64,000 nucleotides of DNA. Origin: an uncultured Pseudomonadales bacterium (GTDB lineage: Bacteria; Pseudomonadota; Gammaproteobacteria; Pseudomonadales; Azotimanducaceae). Below, piece by piece: positions 27,003-36,575 of the stretch (positions are counted from its first letter, which is position 1; each line of letters opens with the position of its first letter). The stretch spans positions 186,001 to 250,000 of the forward strand of contig CALHVX010000020.1 in NCBI GenBank assembly GCA_938036875.1, given 5' to 3'. The translations under genes were made by a program, and so were the position numbers. The notes under the pieces are model-generated. The model did no database searches. It saw only the letters and a list, made by a program, of their open reading frames with translations, and was not told where the DNA came from.

Positions 27003-27141
27003 TGTTGCTTCGCCAAGGTTGGACAACAAAAGCCGCGTTGGCCTTAGGTGTCGGTGAATTCAGGATCAACTGAGTAAGTTAGACCGCTATACCGGTAGTG
27101 GTTCCCACAACCCATTGGCTTTAACCGCCGGGGCGCTAGTG

Positions 27142-27582
27142 TCAGTCAGAGTCTGCGCCAACGCGCACGGCCAAAATATCTCGCTTGGCGCCATGCAGGA
27201 CACCGTTAGCCGTTGAGCCTAACAGCAAGGACAAACCGTGTCGGCCGTGGCTGCCGACAACAATTAGGTCCGCATCTTGCGCCTCAGCCGCCCGTTGAAT
27301 CTCACTTTCCGGACGTCCAAAGATTAAGTGCTGATGGGTAGGCGGTACGTTGATGCTATTGGCAAATTCGGCGAGATGTGATTTTGCCTGTTCGTGAATC
27401 TGGTCCTGAACGGAGGACAAATCCATTGGCACATCGCCGCCATAGGCCAGTGACAGTGGCTCAATCACATGGACTAGGTGGAGCTCGGATTCAAATGCCT
27501 GTGCTAGCGCGATAGCGCGGCGGGCAATGGGTCGTGACTCTTCCGTGAGGTCTACGGCAAGTAGGATGCATTTGTAGGTCAT
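27142..27582 (-). CDS. Universal stress protein (UspA family)
   Basis: The 146-residue protein has the UspA fold with the ATP-binding signature VVGSHGRHGLSLLLGSTANGVL near the C-terminus (in segments) and ILLAVDLTEESR at the N-terminus. Such proteins are cytosolic and accumulate in stress or stationary phase. ATG 27582 starts right at MTYKCIL, the family start; the frame extends upstream without support. It is divergent from the membrane protein gene at 27763. Confidence 0.92.
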   Translation of the reverse strand: MTYKCILLAVDLTEESRPIARRAIALAQAFESELHLVHVIEPLSLAYGGDVPMDLSSVQDQIHEQAKSHLAEFANSINVPPTHQHLIFGRPESEIQRAAEAQDADLIVVGSHGRHGLSLLLGSTANGVLHGAKRDILAVRVGADSD

Positions 27583-27762
27583 GGTGTGTCGCTCAACCTT
27601 AGGTCGTTTGCTCAGGTCCCGTTTGGGCCCGTCTCGGCGGACCTTACACCGGTTGGAAGCCTCCCTCAACATGACTTGATGCGACAAACCTCACAAGCGT
27701 TGGGCATAATCGCCGCTTGGCATAATTCGAATGAGCAGCGTGGACAGCAAGGTGGACAAACA

Positions 27763-28365
27763 GTGACTTGGATAATAATTGGATTGATCTTGGTTGCCGC
27801 CTTTGGCCCAGTGCTTTGGTTGAAACCCAGTGGGCGCGACAAGCGCCTGAACGCGCTGCGCCAGGCCGCTCGCAATGCGGGGTTAACGGTAGACATCAAA
27901 CCTCTGGTGAAACTCAACCCCACAGCCCAGGAGCGTGTTTCTGCTGGCGGTGAGGAGCGCGATAGCACTCGATTGGTTGCCCGGTATAGCCGACATCTCG
28001 AGAAGCCCTTGCGCGTCCTGTCTGGCTGGCAGGTGGTTGCCCAACCGCTCAGCCAGGAATCTAACGCCGTTCGACCAGCTATCCAAGTGGCGCCGGGTTG
28101 GGTGTTTGATCCCACCGTCGAATTTCCGCCGGAAAGCGGGTGGCCCGGGTCACTGAAAGAAAACTTGTCTAATTTGGAAAAATTACCCAAAGGTATTTTA
28201 GGGGTGGTTTTAGAGCGTCGTTTGGTCGGGGTCTTTTGGGACGAAAATGCCAGTGTGAATGCGGCTGACGTGGCGATTGTGGGCCAGGTATTAGCGGCTG
28301 TTGAAGCGCAATTATTGGCCTTGGATGAGCAGCTGCTAGTCTCAGAAGGTGACGAGAATTCTTGA
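27763..28365 (+). CDS. Single-helix membrane protein of unknown function upstream of topA
   Basis: GTG 27763 with AAGGTGG 8 bases upstream gives a 200-residue protein. It starts with one transmembrane helix (WIIIGLILVAAFGPVLWL), then a basic stretch and a soluble domain with GWVFDPTVEFPPESGWP and LPKGILGVVLERRLVGVFW. It is probably anchored with the C-terminus in the cytoplasm. I do not recognise a named family. A start at 27586 would overlap the divergent usp gene and is rejected. topA follows after 100 bases. Confidence 0.7.
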   Translation: MTWIIIGLILVAAFGPVLWLKPSGRDKRLNALRQAARNAGLTVDIKPLVKLNPTAQERVSAGGEERDSTRLVARYSRHLEKPLRVLSGWQVVAQPLSQESNAVRPAIQVAPGWVFDPTVEFPPESGWPGSLKENLSNLEKLPKGILGVVLERRLVGVFWDENASVNAADVAIVGQVLAAVEAQLLALDEQLLVSEGDENS

Positions 28366-28465
28366 CAGCCTATTTTGTCTACCTTTATAACGGCGCCGGC
28401 ATTGTCTAGAGATAGTCATCTAGATTTGCACCGACATTCATAATCACGCCAAAACCAGGAGGCTT

Positions 28466-31237
28466 ATGGCCCGTTCGTTGGTCATTGTTGAATCACCCGC
28501 TAAAGCTAAGACGATTAACAAGTATCTCGGCAACGATTTTATTGTTAAGTCTAGTGTTGGCCACATTCGTGACTTACCCACGGGTGGTCGTGGGTCTGAC
28601 CCCAAAGCTCGCGCAGCAGAAGCGGCGAAAACCCGTGCCTTGCCGCCAGAAGAGCGTGCGATCTATAAAAAGGAGCGTGCTCGCAAGCAGCTCGTCAAAC
28701 GGATGGGGATAGACCCTCATTCGGACTGGCACGCGGAGTACGAAGTCCTACCTGGCAAAGAGAAAGTTGTGGACGAATTGGTCAAGTTGGCCAAGAACGC
28801 TGACATGATCTACCTCGCCACGGACTTGGACCGAGAGGGGGAGGCCATTGCTTGGCACCTGCGGGAAACCATCGGTGGTGACCCAGATCGCTATCGGCGT
28901 GTGGTGTTTAACGAGATCACGCGTAAAGCGATCCAGGAAGCCTTTGCAGAACCAGGTGAGCTGGACATTGATCAGGTCAACGCCCAGCAAGCGCGGCGCT
29001 TCCTCGACCGCGTGGTGGGTTTTGAGCTATCGCCACTGCTGTGGGCCAAAGTCGCTCGCGGACTTTCTGCTGGACGTGTGCAATCGGTAGCGGTTCGACT
29101 GCTCGTTAATCGCGAACGTGAGATCCGCGCTTTTGACCCGGAAGAATATTGGGAAGCCTTTGCGGATTTGAATCGGGCTGGCGAGAGTGAACCCACGCGG
29201 TTCCAAATTTCCAAGCAGGCGGGTGCGAATTTTCGACCAACCAGCGAAGAGCAAACCAACGCTGCATTAGACAACCTGCGTTCCCAAGACTTTGAGGTAA
29301 CCTCGCGAGAGGATCGCCCAACCCGAACCAAGCCAAACGCGCCCTTCATTACCTCTACGTTGCAGCAGGCGGCCTCCACCCGTCTTAGCTTCAGCGTGAA
29401 GAAAACCATGACCATGGCTCAGCGTTTGTATGAGGCGGGGTACATCACTTACATGCGCACAGATTCCACCAACTTAAGTGCAGAGGCGGTGAACAGTGTT
29501 CGGGATCACATCAAAGACAATTATGGCGACAAGTACCTGCCAGAAAAGCCGTTGGTTTACTCCAGCAAACAAGACGCACAAGAAGCGCACGAAGCGGTTC
29601 GCCCATCAAACGTGGGTACCAAACCTGAGCATCTAACCGGTGTGGATGAAGATGCGGTGCGGTTGTACGACCTAATCTGGCGCCAGTTTGTGGCCTGCCA
29701 AATGCCGCAAGCGCAATACCTAAGTACCACCATTATTGTCACGGCCGGCGAGTTTGACATGCGCATCCGTGGTCGCATTCTGGTCTTTGATGGCTACACC
29801 AAAGTGTTGCCACCGCAATCGCGCAAAGAAGAAGAGGCGGTGCTACCAGACTTGAGCGTTGGTGAGAAATTGTCGTTACACGACCTTGAAGGCGTTCAAC
29901 ACTTCACCAAGCCGCCACCAAGGTTTGGCGAGGCATCGCTAGTACGTGAGCTTGAGAAGCTGGGGATAGGCCGTCCCTCAACTTACGCGGCGATCATTTC
30001 TACTATTCAAGACCGCGGTTATGTAACCCTTAACAACCGACGCTTTTACGCCGAAAAAATCGGCGAGTTGGTTACCGATCGATTGGTAGAGAAGTTTGAA
30101 AACCTGATGGATTTCGGCTTTACCGCGCAGATGGAGGAAGAGCTGGACAAGATCGCTGAAGGCAACGTGCCTTGGCGTGAGGTGTTGGATCAGTTCTATG
30201 GCGACTTTAGCGAGAAGCTTGTCCAAGCCAAATCCGATGAAGACGGCATGCGCGACAACGCGCCAACGGATACAGATCTTGAGTGTGGCAACTGTGGTCG
30301 GCATCTCCAAATTCGCACCGGCAGCACCGGTGTCTTTATGGGCTGCTCCGGCTACGCCTTAAAGCCCAAAGAGCGCTGCACCCAAACCGTTAACCTGATC
30401 CCCGTCGACGAAGTCGTTGATGTGGACAAGGACGACGAGGGTGAGTCAAAGCTGCTACGCAAGAAGATCAAGTGCCCCAAGTGCAAAACGCCCATGACCA
30501 GCTATTTGGTTGATGAGAATCGAAAGCTGCACATTTGCGGCAACAACCCGGATTGTGCTGGATTCAAGGTTGAAAAGGGTAAGTTCAAGATCAAGGGTTA
30601 CGACGGTCCGGTTTTGGATTGCGACAAATGTGGCGCTGAGATGCAACTTAAATCCGGTCGCTTTGGTAAGTACTTTGGGTGCATGAACCCGGAGTGTAAG
30701 AATACCCGCAAGTTGCTGCGCAGCGGCGAGCCGGCTCCGCCAAAAGCGGATCCAGTACCTATGCCTGAATTGCTGTGCGAGAAGGTTGAAGATCACTACT
30801 TGCTCCGTGATGGTGCCGCAGGCATATTCTTGGCAGCGAGCCAGTTTCCTAAAAATAGGGAAACGCGCGCACCGCTGATCAATGAACTGATGCCGCACTC
30901 CAACGAGCTCGATCCAAAGTTTGCGTATTTGCTAACGGCGCCGACCCAAGACCCGGATGGCAATCCGTCGGTTGTACGTTTTGCGCGCAAAACCAAAGAG
31001 CAATACGTGCAAACAGAAATTGACGGCAAGGCAACCGGCTGGAAGGCATTCTATGTCGATGGCAAGTGGGTAGAAGAGCAAAAGGCGCCGAAGAAAAAGG
31101 CGGCAGCGAAGAAAAAAGCCCCCGCAAAAAAGAAGAAAGCGAAGGCCAAGAAAACCACCAGTGGGACCAAAGCGCCGAGCAAGAAGGCGACAAGCAAAAA
31201 AGCCACAACCAAAAAGTCCGACAGCGCTGATTCGTAA
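28466..31237 (+). CDS. topA: DNA topoisomerase I (type IA)
   Basis: TopA relaxes negative supercoils. The 923-residue protein has the N-terminal TOPRIM domain ([25 protein letters not shown]), the active-site tyrosine in [11 protein letters not shown], and C-terminal zinc ribbons with [15 protein letters not shown] and CDKCGAEM. A strongly basic Lys/Ala tail of about 55 residues follows, like a histone H1 tail. Such tails bind DNA nonspecifically and are found in many gammaproteobacteria. A strong AGGAGG lies just before the ATG. Confidence 0.97.
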   Translation: MARSLVIVESPAKAKTINKYLGNDFIVKSSVGHIRDLPTGGRGSDPKARAAEAAKTRALPPEERAIYKKERARKQLVKRMGIDPHSDWHAEYEVLPGKEKVVDELVKLAKNADMIYLATDLDREGEAIAWHLRETIGGDPDRYRRVVFNEITRKAIQEAFAEPGELDIDQVNAQQARRFLDRVVGFELSPLLWAKVARGLSAGRVQSVAVRLLVNREREIRAFDPEEYWEAFADLNRAGESEPTRFQISKQAGANFRPTSEEQTNAALDNLRSQDFEVTSREDRPTRTKPNAPFITSTLQQAASTRLSFSVKKTMTMAQRLYEAGYITYMRTDSTNLSAEAVNSVRDHIKDNYGDKYLPEKPLVYSSKQDAQEAHEAVRPSNVGTKPEHLTGVDEDAVRLYDLIWRQFVACQMPQAQYLSTTIIVTAGEFDMRIRGRILVFDGYTKVLPPQSRKEEEAVLPDLSVGEKLSLHDLEGVQHFTKPPPRFGEASLVRELEKLGIGRPSTYAAIISTIQDRGYVTLNNRRFYAEKIGELVTDRLVEKFENLMDFGFTAQMEEELDKIAEGNVPWREVLDQFYGDFSEKLVQAKSDEDGMRDNAPTDTDLECGNCGRHLQIRTGSTGVFMGCSGYALKPKERCTQTVNLIPVDEVVDVDKDDEGESKLLRKKIKCPKCKTPMTSYLVDENRKLHICGNNPDCAGFKVEKGKFKIKGYDGPVLDCDKCGAEMQLKSGRFGKYFGCMNPECKNTRKLLRSGEPAPPKADPVPMPELLCEKVEDHYLLRDGAAGIFLAASQFPKNRETRAPLINELMPHSNELDPKFAYLLTAPTQDPDGNPSVVRFARKTKEQYVQTEIDGKATGWKAFYVDGKWVEEQKAPKKKAAAKKKAPAKKKKAKAKKTTSGTKAPSKKATSKKATTKKSDSADS

Positions 31238-31303
31238 ACCGAACCAGCGTTAATTCAATGGCACAAGCTGTGGGAGCAAAGGTCGTTTAGTGAAAGTCTG
31301 TTC

Positions 31304-31711
31304 ATGAAAATTCTCGAAATTTTGTGCCTTGAAAATGGCGACGTCGTATTGGTTGAAGCCGCAGATGATGCGACAGACGATATTAGCGATCTAAGTAAGG
31401 CTCCGGTTACCCAGAGTCGACGTACCAGTGATGTTGAAAAACCACTGGTGAGCATTCGTTTTTCTCCGGAAGTGCGAGATATGCTCGGCGACGATTCGCT
31501 GGGGGTTGCTGAGGCAATGATAGAAGCCGCGACCGCCTATATCAGCGGCGAAACCGGGTTTGCATCCGGTGATGTTAGCTTGGAGCCTGTTTTAGAGTCT
31601 GGTTTGGACACCGATTTAGAGCGGCGTTTGGACGTTCGTGCGGAGCAAATTGATACGGATGTTGACGACTTTGACGATCAGGTGAGCACCGCGCCAGTGG
31701 TGTTGCACTAA
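31304..31711 (+). CDS. Acidic hypothetical protein downstream of topA
   Basis: This 135-residue protein is very acidic (about one quarter Asp/Glu), with a short basic patch QSRRTS in the middle and the segment LVSIRFSPEVRDMLGDDSLGVAEAMIEAATAYIS, which could be a helical domain. No signal peptide, membrane helix or metal motif is seen. It is 66 bases after topA on the same strand and convergent with lexA. Codon use and position support a real gene. Function is unknown. Confidence 0.6.
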   Translation: MKILEILCLENGDVVLVEAADDATDDISDLSKAPVTQSRRTSDVEKPLVSIRFSPEVRDMLGDDSLGVAEAMIEAATAYISGETGFASGDVSLEPVLESGLDTDLERRLDVRAEQIDTDVDDFDDQVSTAPVVLH

Positions 31712-31731
31712 CGCGTGATGCTTGCGAGCTG

Positions 31732-32370
31732 TTACAGGTTCTGCCGAATGACCCCAACGCTCAGACCTTCAATGGCAAATTCTTGGGTCTTCAGGTCTAC
31801 CTCGATGGGCTCGAAATCCGGATTCTCCGGTAGCAACAACAGCTTGCTGCGAGTACGCGTGCGTTGCAGGCGTTTCACCGTGACCTCGTCTTCGATTCTG
31901 GCCACGACAATCTGGCCGTTAGCGGCCTCAGTCGTTTTGTGTACCGCCAGCAAATCTCCGTCTAGGATGCCGGCCAAGCACATACTGTCGCCATTGACCC
32001 GCAGCAAGTAGTCAGCGCGCGGGCGAAAAAAGTTTGGTGCTAGATCAACCCGGTCTTCGATGTGCTCGGTGGCCAGGATAGGGCTACCGGCTGCAACCCG
32101 ACCGACAATGGGTAATCCAGATTCTTCAGGTAAGCGAATGCCCCGAGAAGTGCCAGGGATCATCTCAATGGCACCTTTGCGGGCAAGGGCTTTGAGATGC
32201 TCCTCTGCCGCGTTGGGTGATTTGAAGCCCAGCTCTCGAGCGATGTCTGCGCGGGTTGGCGGGTAACCGGTATCGGCGATATGTGCGCGAATCAGATCAA
32301 GCACTTGGGCCTGCCTGGGTGTTAGGCGAACCTCGCCGGAGGCGAGGAGATTGGTGGATGATTTGCTCAT
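31732..32370 (-). CDS. lexA: LexA SOS repressor
   Basis: LexA represses SOS genes and cleaves itself when RecA is active. The 212-residue protein has the winged-helix N-terminal domain ([13 protein letters not shown] recognition region), the Ala94-Gly95 cleavage bond in RVAAG, catalytic Ser129 in GDSMCLAG and Lys166 in VTVKRLQR. Two LexA boxes lie 58-93 bases before the ATG, so it is autoregulated. In Pseudomonas a sulA-like gene sits near lexA; no such gene is seen here. Confidence 0.97.
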   Translation of the reverse strand: MSKSSTNLLASGEVRLTPRQAQVLDLIRAHIADTGYPPTRADIARELGFKSPNAAEEHLKALARKGAIEMIPGTSRGIRLPEESGLPIVGRVAAGSPILATEHIEDRVDLAPNFFRPRADYLLRVNGDSMCLAGILDGDLLAVHKTTEAANGQIVVARIEDEVTVKRLQRTRTRSKLLLLPENPDFEPIEVDLKTQEFAIEGLSVGVIRQNL

Positions 32371-32427
32371 AAAAATCCTGTTTTAGAAGTGGCTGAAGCA
32401 ACCCACGTATAGCGGCATAATGAATAT

Positions 32428-32443
32428 ATGGAAAAATATACAG
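32428..32443. promoter_or_regulatory. LexA box 1 (imperfect)
   Basis: ATG-GAAAAATATA-CAG matches the gammaproteobacterial box CTGTATATATATACAG at 12 of 16 positions. One half-site is intact and the other has ATG for CTG. It lies 58-73 bases before the lexA ATG. Confidence 0.65.
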
Positions 32444-32447
32444 TAAT

Positions 32448-32463
32448 CTGGCTATTTGTACAG
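32448..32463. promoter_or_regulatory. LexA box 2
   Basis: CTG-GCTATTTGTA-CAG keeps both CTG and CAG half-sites and matches the consensus at 12 of 16 positions. It is spaced 20 bases centre to centre from box 1, so both face the same side of the helix, like the double box of E. coli lexA. It is 105 bases before the divergent LolA-like gene, which could also respond. Confidence 0.8.
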
Positions 32464-32567
32464 GGGTGTCCTCAATTTGCCACCTATAAGATTGGTTAGC
32501 ACCATCTCGCAAGTTACTGGTTTAATTAGACTCCGTGAATTTGCACCCCAAGGAAGGCTTGCCTAAG

Positions 32568-33479
32568 ATGCCTGACTTGTTACGAGGTAGTTTTGTTATT
32601 TTGTCCTTCTTGACGTTTTCTCATCGCCTAGCTGCCGGGTTCCGGCCGTTGGGTTTCGCTGTGACCGCCTGGTTGGCCACGCAAGGAGCGATAGCCGAAA
32701 CCCAGCCTGCCGTTAGCCTGGGCGAAAAATTAGAAGCTGAGCTGGTTGCCGCCGCAACGCCAAGCGAGCGGGGCCGGCTGGTTGCGCTGGCCGCAGATAC
32801 CCATGATTCCGGTTACATCGATCTGCAAGTAGACCTGGAGATGGTGTTACGGACCGCGGGTGGCAGAAGTACCCAGCGAGAGTTGAGTATCAAACAGCTA
32901 GAAGTGCCCAGCGATGGCGATAAATTGTTGGTGGTGTTCTCAACGCCAAAGTCGGTCAAAGGCACTGCGCTCCTAAGCTATGCACACAAGCAGGGGCAAG
33001 ACGACCAGTGGCTATACCTGCCGGCGATCAAGCGAGTCAAAAAGATCACCTCCAAAAACCGCTCCGGCCCATTTTTGAGTAGCGAGTTCGCCTTTGAAGA
33101 TTTGACGCCCCAAGAGGTCGACAAGTATAGCTACGAGCTGTTGCGAACCGCTCCGTGCAAAGCGGGTGACTGCTACGTGTTGCAGCGCATCGCCAAGGAC
33201 GAGCACACGGGTTACGCCAAGCAGGAGCAATGGTTGGATACCAAAGCGCTGCTCACGCAAAAAATTGACTACTTTGATCGACGAGGCGAGTTGCTGAAAA
33301 CCCTAGACGTTGCGAACTACCAATTGTTCGATGAACAACATTGGCGTGCGCTGAATCTGGTGATGAACAACCATCAGTCTGGTAAGAGCACCGAGCTGCG
33401 CTGGCACAACTATCGGTTTGCCACGGGCCTAGATGCAGATCGTGACTTTAGCGCTAATAGCCTCAGACGCGTACGTTAA
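32568..33479 (+). CDS. Outer-membrane lipoprotein-sorting (LolA-like) protein of the RND-associated type
   Basis: The protein of 303 residues has a signal peptide (hydrophobic FAVTAWLATQGAIA, cleavage before ETQ) and a LolA/LppX-like half-barrel domain with LDMEMVL-type start (here LQVDLEMVLRTAGG), QLEVPSDGDKLLVVFSTPKSVKGTALL and DDQWLYLPAIKRVKKIT. This subtype is usually found next to MMPL/RND exporters and carries an unknown lipid or lipoprotein. ATG 32568 has AAGGAAGG 10 bases upstream and is preferred over GTG 32535. No RND gene is present; the next gene starts 2 bases after its stop. Confidence 0.85.
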   Translation: MPDLLRGSFVILSFLTFSHRLAAGFRPLGFAVTAWLATQGAIAETQPAVSLGEKLEAELVAAATPSERGRLVALAADTHDSGYIDLQVDLEMVLRTAGGRSTQRELSIKQLEVPSDGDKLLVVFSTPKSVKGTALLSYAHKQGQDDQWLYLPAIKRVKKITSKNRSGPFLSSEFAFEDLTPQEVDKYSYELLRTAPCKAGDCYVLQRIAKDEHTGYAKQEQWLDTKALLTQKIDYFDRRGELLKTLDVANYQLFDEQHWRALNLVMNNHQSGKSTELRWHNYRFATGLDADRDFSANSLRRVR

Positions 33480-33481
33480 CA

Positions 33482-35125
33482 ATGCGCCGGTGGCTGGTTG
33501 TCTTGTTGAGCGCCACCTTGCTGCTTATGGTTGCCAGCGCGTTGCGAGCGAACGAATACCAACGGGTTGTTTTTGGTAGCTTTAGCACGTCAAGCGCGGC
33601 CCAGCGTTGGGCAGCAAAAGTGGCGGGGACGCTGGAGGTCGCCACACAAGTGCTGCCCTTCACCAGCAATGCCAGCCAAGGGTTTCGTGTTGCAAGCCAG
33701 CCGTTAACCCCATCCCGTTGCCTCGACGTTCAACGTTTGGCTCAGGCGCATAGCTGGCCAACATGGCAGTATGCAGAAAGCCACCAAGTGCGGGCGCAAA
33801 AACAACCGGTCGCGATCTCATCTGCACAGTCACAAAGCCCCAAGGCGGTTCTCGCCCTATCCGCTGGCAAAGCGGATCCGGTGGCCAATGCCTTGAGCAA
33901 GCAACCCAGCTCGCCTGTGAGCAAGCCACCAGGCAACCCTATAGCTAGGCAGGTTGAACAAGAATTCGATCTGGACCTAGGTATGCAATCGCGCAGCTAT
34001 CTCGACTCTGGCAATGTAGGGCAGGATCGTTGGCAAGCGTCCACCAGTTTGACCCTGCAATGGCAGCGTAGCTGGCAAGACGGTCGGCGCTCGTTGACCG
34101 CTACCCCGTTTTTACGGATTGATTCACAAGACAGCGAGCGGACGCATTTTGATATGCGTGAGCTGTTTGCCTCAGCCGTTGGCAATGACTGGGAGTTGCA
34201 CCTAGGCGCGCGTCGAGTGTTTTGGGGCGTGACCGAATTTCATCATTTGGTGGATGTCATTAACCAAACGGATTTGGTTGAAAACATTGATATGGAAGAT
34301 AAGTTGGGCCAACCCATGGTGCAACTGTCCCTGGTACGCGATTGGGGTATCGTCGACTTGATGTTGTTAACGGGCTTTCGGGAGCGGACTTTTCCTGGGG
34401 ATGAGGGGCGCTTGCGAGCCTTGTTGCCGATCAACACAGACCGAGCGACATACGCCTCGGCCGCACAAGAGCATCGTGTCGATGGTGCTATGCGTTGGAG
34501 CCACACCTTGGCTGGTGTCGATTTTGGTGTGTATCACTTCAGTGGCACCAACCGGGATCCGCAGCTGCGCCTTGTGTCCCTGGGTGCCAATGAGTTTGAG
34601 TTGCGACCGCATTACACCACCATTGATCAGACCGGCCTAGATGCGCAAGCGAACCTGGGGGATTGGGCATTTAAGCTGGAGGCCATTAGCCGGAGCGGCG
34701 ATGGGGAGCGTTACGCCGCAGCAAATCTTGGGCTAGAGCGTACGTTGGTGGGCGCTTTTGGTAGCCGCAGCGACTTAGGTTTGGTGCTCGAGTATATGTT
34801 TGATGAGCGGGGTGATGAAACGACGAACAGCTTCTTCGAGCGTGACCTAGCGGTTGGCGCTCGCTGGCAGCTAAACGACCTTTACGACAGCCAGGCGTTG
34901 CTGGGTGTTATTTGGGATACCCACAGCGATGAGGTCATTGTGTCAATAGAGGCCAATCGACGTTTGGGACAGCACTGGCAACTGGCACTTGAGGCACGCC
35001 TGTTTGCTGGTGCGGAACGTCCAGAGCAGCACTCACTGCTAGCATTGCTAGTCGACCCCAAGCAAAAAACTGCAGCGTTGCAGCGCGATGATTTTTTGCA
35101 GCTTGAGTTTACCCGTTTCTTTTGA
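33482..35125 (+). CDS. SPOR-like domain fused to a predicted outer-membrane beta-barrel
   Basis: The 547-residue protein has a signal peptide (WLVVLLSATLLLMVASALRA), a SPOR-like segment at about 24-95 (YQRVVFGSFSTSSAAQRWA ... GFRVASQPL), a flexible Ser/Pro linker to about 155, and then alternating-hydrophobicity strands with many aromatic ends. It finishes in FLQLEFTRFF, a terminal Phe as in barrel proteins folded by BAM. It forms an operon with the LolA-like gene. A barrel partner is typical for the RND-associated LolA subtype, but the SPOR-like front is unusual. The SPOR call is from pattern only. Confidence 0.7.
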   Translation: MRRWLVVLLSATLLLMVASALRANEYQRVVFGSFSTSSAAQRWAAKVAGTLEVATQVLPFTSNASQGFRVASQPLTPSRCLDVQRLAQAHSWPTWQYAESHQVRAQKQPVAISSAQSQSPKAVLALSAGKADPVANALSKQPSSPVSKPPGNPIARQVEQEFDLDLGMQSRSYLDSGNVGQDRWQASTSLTLQWQRSWQDGRRSLTATPFLRIDSQDSERTHFDMRELFASAVGNDWELHLGARRVFWGVTEFHHLVDVINQTDLVENIDMEDKLGQPMVQLSLVRDWGIVDLMLLTGFRERTFPGDEGRLRALLPINTDRATYASAAQEHRVDGAMRWSHTLAGVDFGVYHFSGTNRDPQLRLVSLGANEFELRPHYTTIDQTGLDAQANLGDWAFKLEAISRSGDGERYAAANLGLERTLVGAFGSRSDLGLVLEYMFDERGDETTNSFFERDLAVGARWQLNDLYDSQALLGVIWDTHSDEVIVSIEANRRLGQHWQLALEARLFAGAERPEQHSLLALLVDPKQKTAALQRDDFLQLEFTRFF

Positions 35126-35202
35126 GGCTTTTGGTTTACCTACTAACAATAGTGGGACTGCCTCGCTAGACTAACGCTTTGTGCAACGATGATTGATATC
35201 GC

Positions 35203-35805
35203 ATGGTCCCTGTAAACCGCGAATTGCTGGCCGCTCGCGAGCGTGCCGAATTGCTTGTCCCATACGCTGAAGTGGTGAAGGCCATAGATCAGGTCTCTGT
35301 GCGCCTGACCTTAGCTTGTGCGGAATCTAACCCGTTGCTGCTTTGTGTGATGCAGGGCGGGTTAGCCTTTGCTGGCGCTTTGCAACAACGCCTGCACTTT
35401 CCGCTAGAGTGCGATTATTTGCAGGTGTCCCGTTATGGCGTGGGCACTAGCGGCAACAAGTTGCAGTGGCGGGTTGAGCCACAGGCATCTTTAGCGAATC
35501 GATCTGTTGTCTTGGTTGATGATGTGTTGGATGAAGGGGTGACCTTAGCCGAGTTGCAACGCTGGGCGCAGGCGCAAGGGGCGAGTGAGGTGCTCAGCGC
35601 TGTGCTTGTGGATAAGCAGATTGCGGCTGAGCGGTCGACCTCCGCCGATTTTGTTGCTTTGCAATGTCCGGATCGGTTTTTGTTGGGCTGGGGTATGGAC
35701 CTCGCCGGTTACTGGCGCAATTTAGATGGTATCTATGCTTTGCCTGTGGATGATCCGCTTACTCAACCCGGCGCCTTAGCCGTTACCGACGAGGCAAATG
35801 CCTGA
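35203..35805 (+). CDS. hpt: Hypoxanthine-guanine phosphoribosyltransferase
   Basis: HPRT converts hypoxanthine (or guanine) and PRPP into IMP (GMP). The 200-residue protein carries the PRPP loop VVLVDDVLDEGVTL, the pyrophosphate-loop region LLLCVMQGGLAFAG, and FLLGWGMDLAGYWRNL near the end. Its TGA stop shares a base with the ATG of the phosphorylase gene (TGATG at 35803-35807), so the two are coupled. Confidence 0.93.
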   Translation: MVPVNRELLAARERAELLVPYAEVVKAIDQVSVRLTLACAESNPLLLCVMQGGLAFAGALQQRLHFPLECDYLQVSRYGVGTSGNKLQWRVEPQASLANRSVVLVDDVLDEGVTLAELQRWAQAQGASEVLSAVLVDKQIAAERSTSADFVALQCPDRFLLGWGMDLAGYWRNLDGIYALPVDDPLTQPGALAVTDEANA

Positions 35806-36575
35806 TGGACCCGTTACAGCACTTACCTAAGTTAGATAACCCCTTGGCTGTTGTGGTGGGCTCTGCTGCCTTGCCATTGATGTCTCAATGGCCACAGTTT
35901 GCCACGCCGACAACCCCATTTGGTCGAGCGGTGGGACCTTTGTGGATAGGTGAAGTTGCCGGCCGCGACCTGGTGGTGTTGCCACGCCATGGCGCTCCAC
36001 ACCGGCTTGCGCCGCATCAAGTGAACTACCGCGCGGTGATTGATACCTTGTGCCAGTTGGGTGTGCGTGACGTGCTCGCCAGCCACACCGTCGGCGGTAT
36101 CGACCCCAGTTTGCAGCCTGGTGCTTATGCGGTACCAACCCAGTTGATTGACTATACCTACGGGCGTGAACACACGTTTTACGGTGAGGCACCGGTGGAT
36201 CATGTGGAGTTCGGCGAGCCCTTTACGCCGCGTCTGCGGGAGGCGCTGTTGGCGGCGGCCGCCCAGCTAGAGATTGAGGTTGAACCAACCGGAACTTATG
36301 GTTGCACTCAAGGGCCACGCTTTGAAACGGCAGCCGAAATTCAGCGTATGGCTCGAGACGGCGCAACCTTGGTAGGGATGACGGCCATGCCTGAAGCATC
36401 GTTAGCAGCAGAACGTGGCTTAAGTTATGCCAGCTTGTGTTTGGTGGTGAACCCCGCAGCCGGGGTCGTCGCGGAGCCTATTGCCGTGGACGAAGTTCGA
36501 GCCATCGCTCATGCGGCGGCGCCAGGGTTAGAGCAGCTACTTTTGGCTGGCCTCAAACAACTTGTACTGAGCTAG
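35805..36575 (+). CDS. S-methyl-5'-thioinosine phosphorylase (MTAP/PNP family)
   Basis: The 256-residue protein belongs to the MTAP/PNP phosphorylase family: VVVGSAALPLM, PRHGAPHRLAPHQVNYRA (in segments), GTYGCTQGPRFETAAEI and VGMTAMPEASLA, then LVVNPAAG. The last motif replaces the Asp-containing loop of adenine-specific MTAP and resembles the methylthioinosine enzyme known from P. aeruginosa (PA3004). It would release hypoxanthine and 5-methylthioribose-1-phosphate; the upstream HPRT could convert the hypoxanthine to IMP. The 3' end overlaps convergent csiV by 39 bases. Confidence 0.85.
   Translation: MDPLQHLPKLDNPLAVVVGSAALPLMSQWPQFATPTTPFGRAVGPLWIGEVAGRDLVVLPRHGAPHRLAPHQVNYRAVIDTLCQLGVRDVLASHTVGGIDPSLQPGAYAVPTQLIDYTYGREHTFYGEAPVDHVEFGEPFTPRLREALLAAAAQLEIEVEPTGTYGCTQGPRFETAAEIQRMARDGATLVGMTAMPEASLAAERGLSYASLCLVVNPAAGVVAEPIAVDEVRAIAHAAAPGLEQLLLAGLKQLVLS

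Noticed and set aside
32297-32512. 71-residue minus-strand frame over the lexA upstream region
   Set aside because: It overlaps lexA and the two LexA boxes in another frame and shows no domain.
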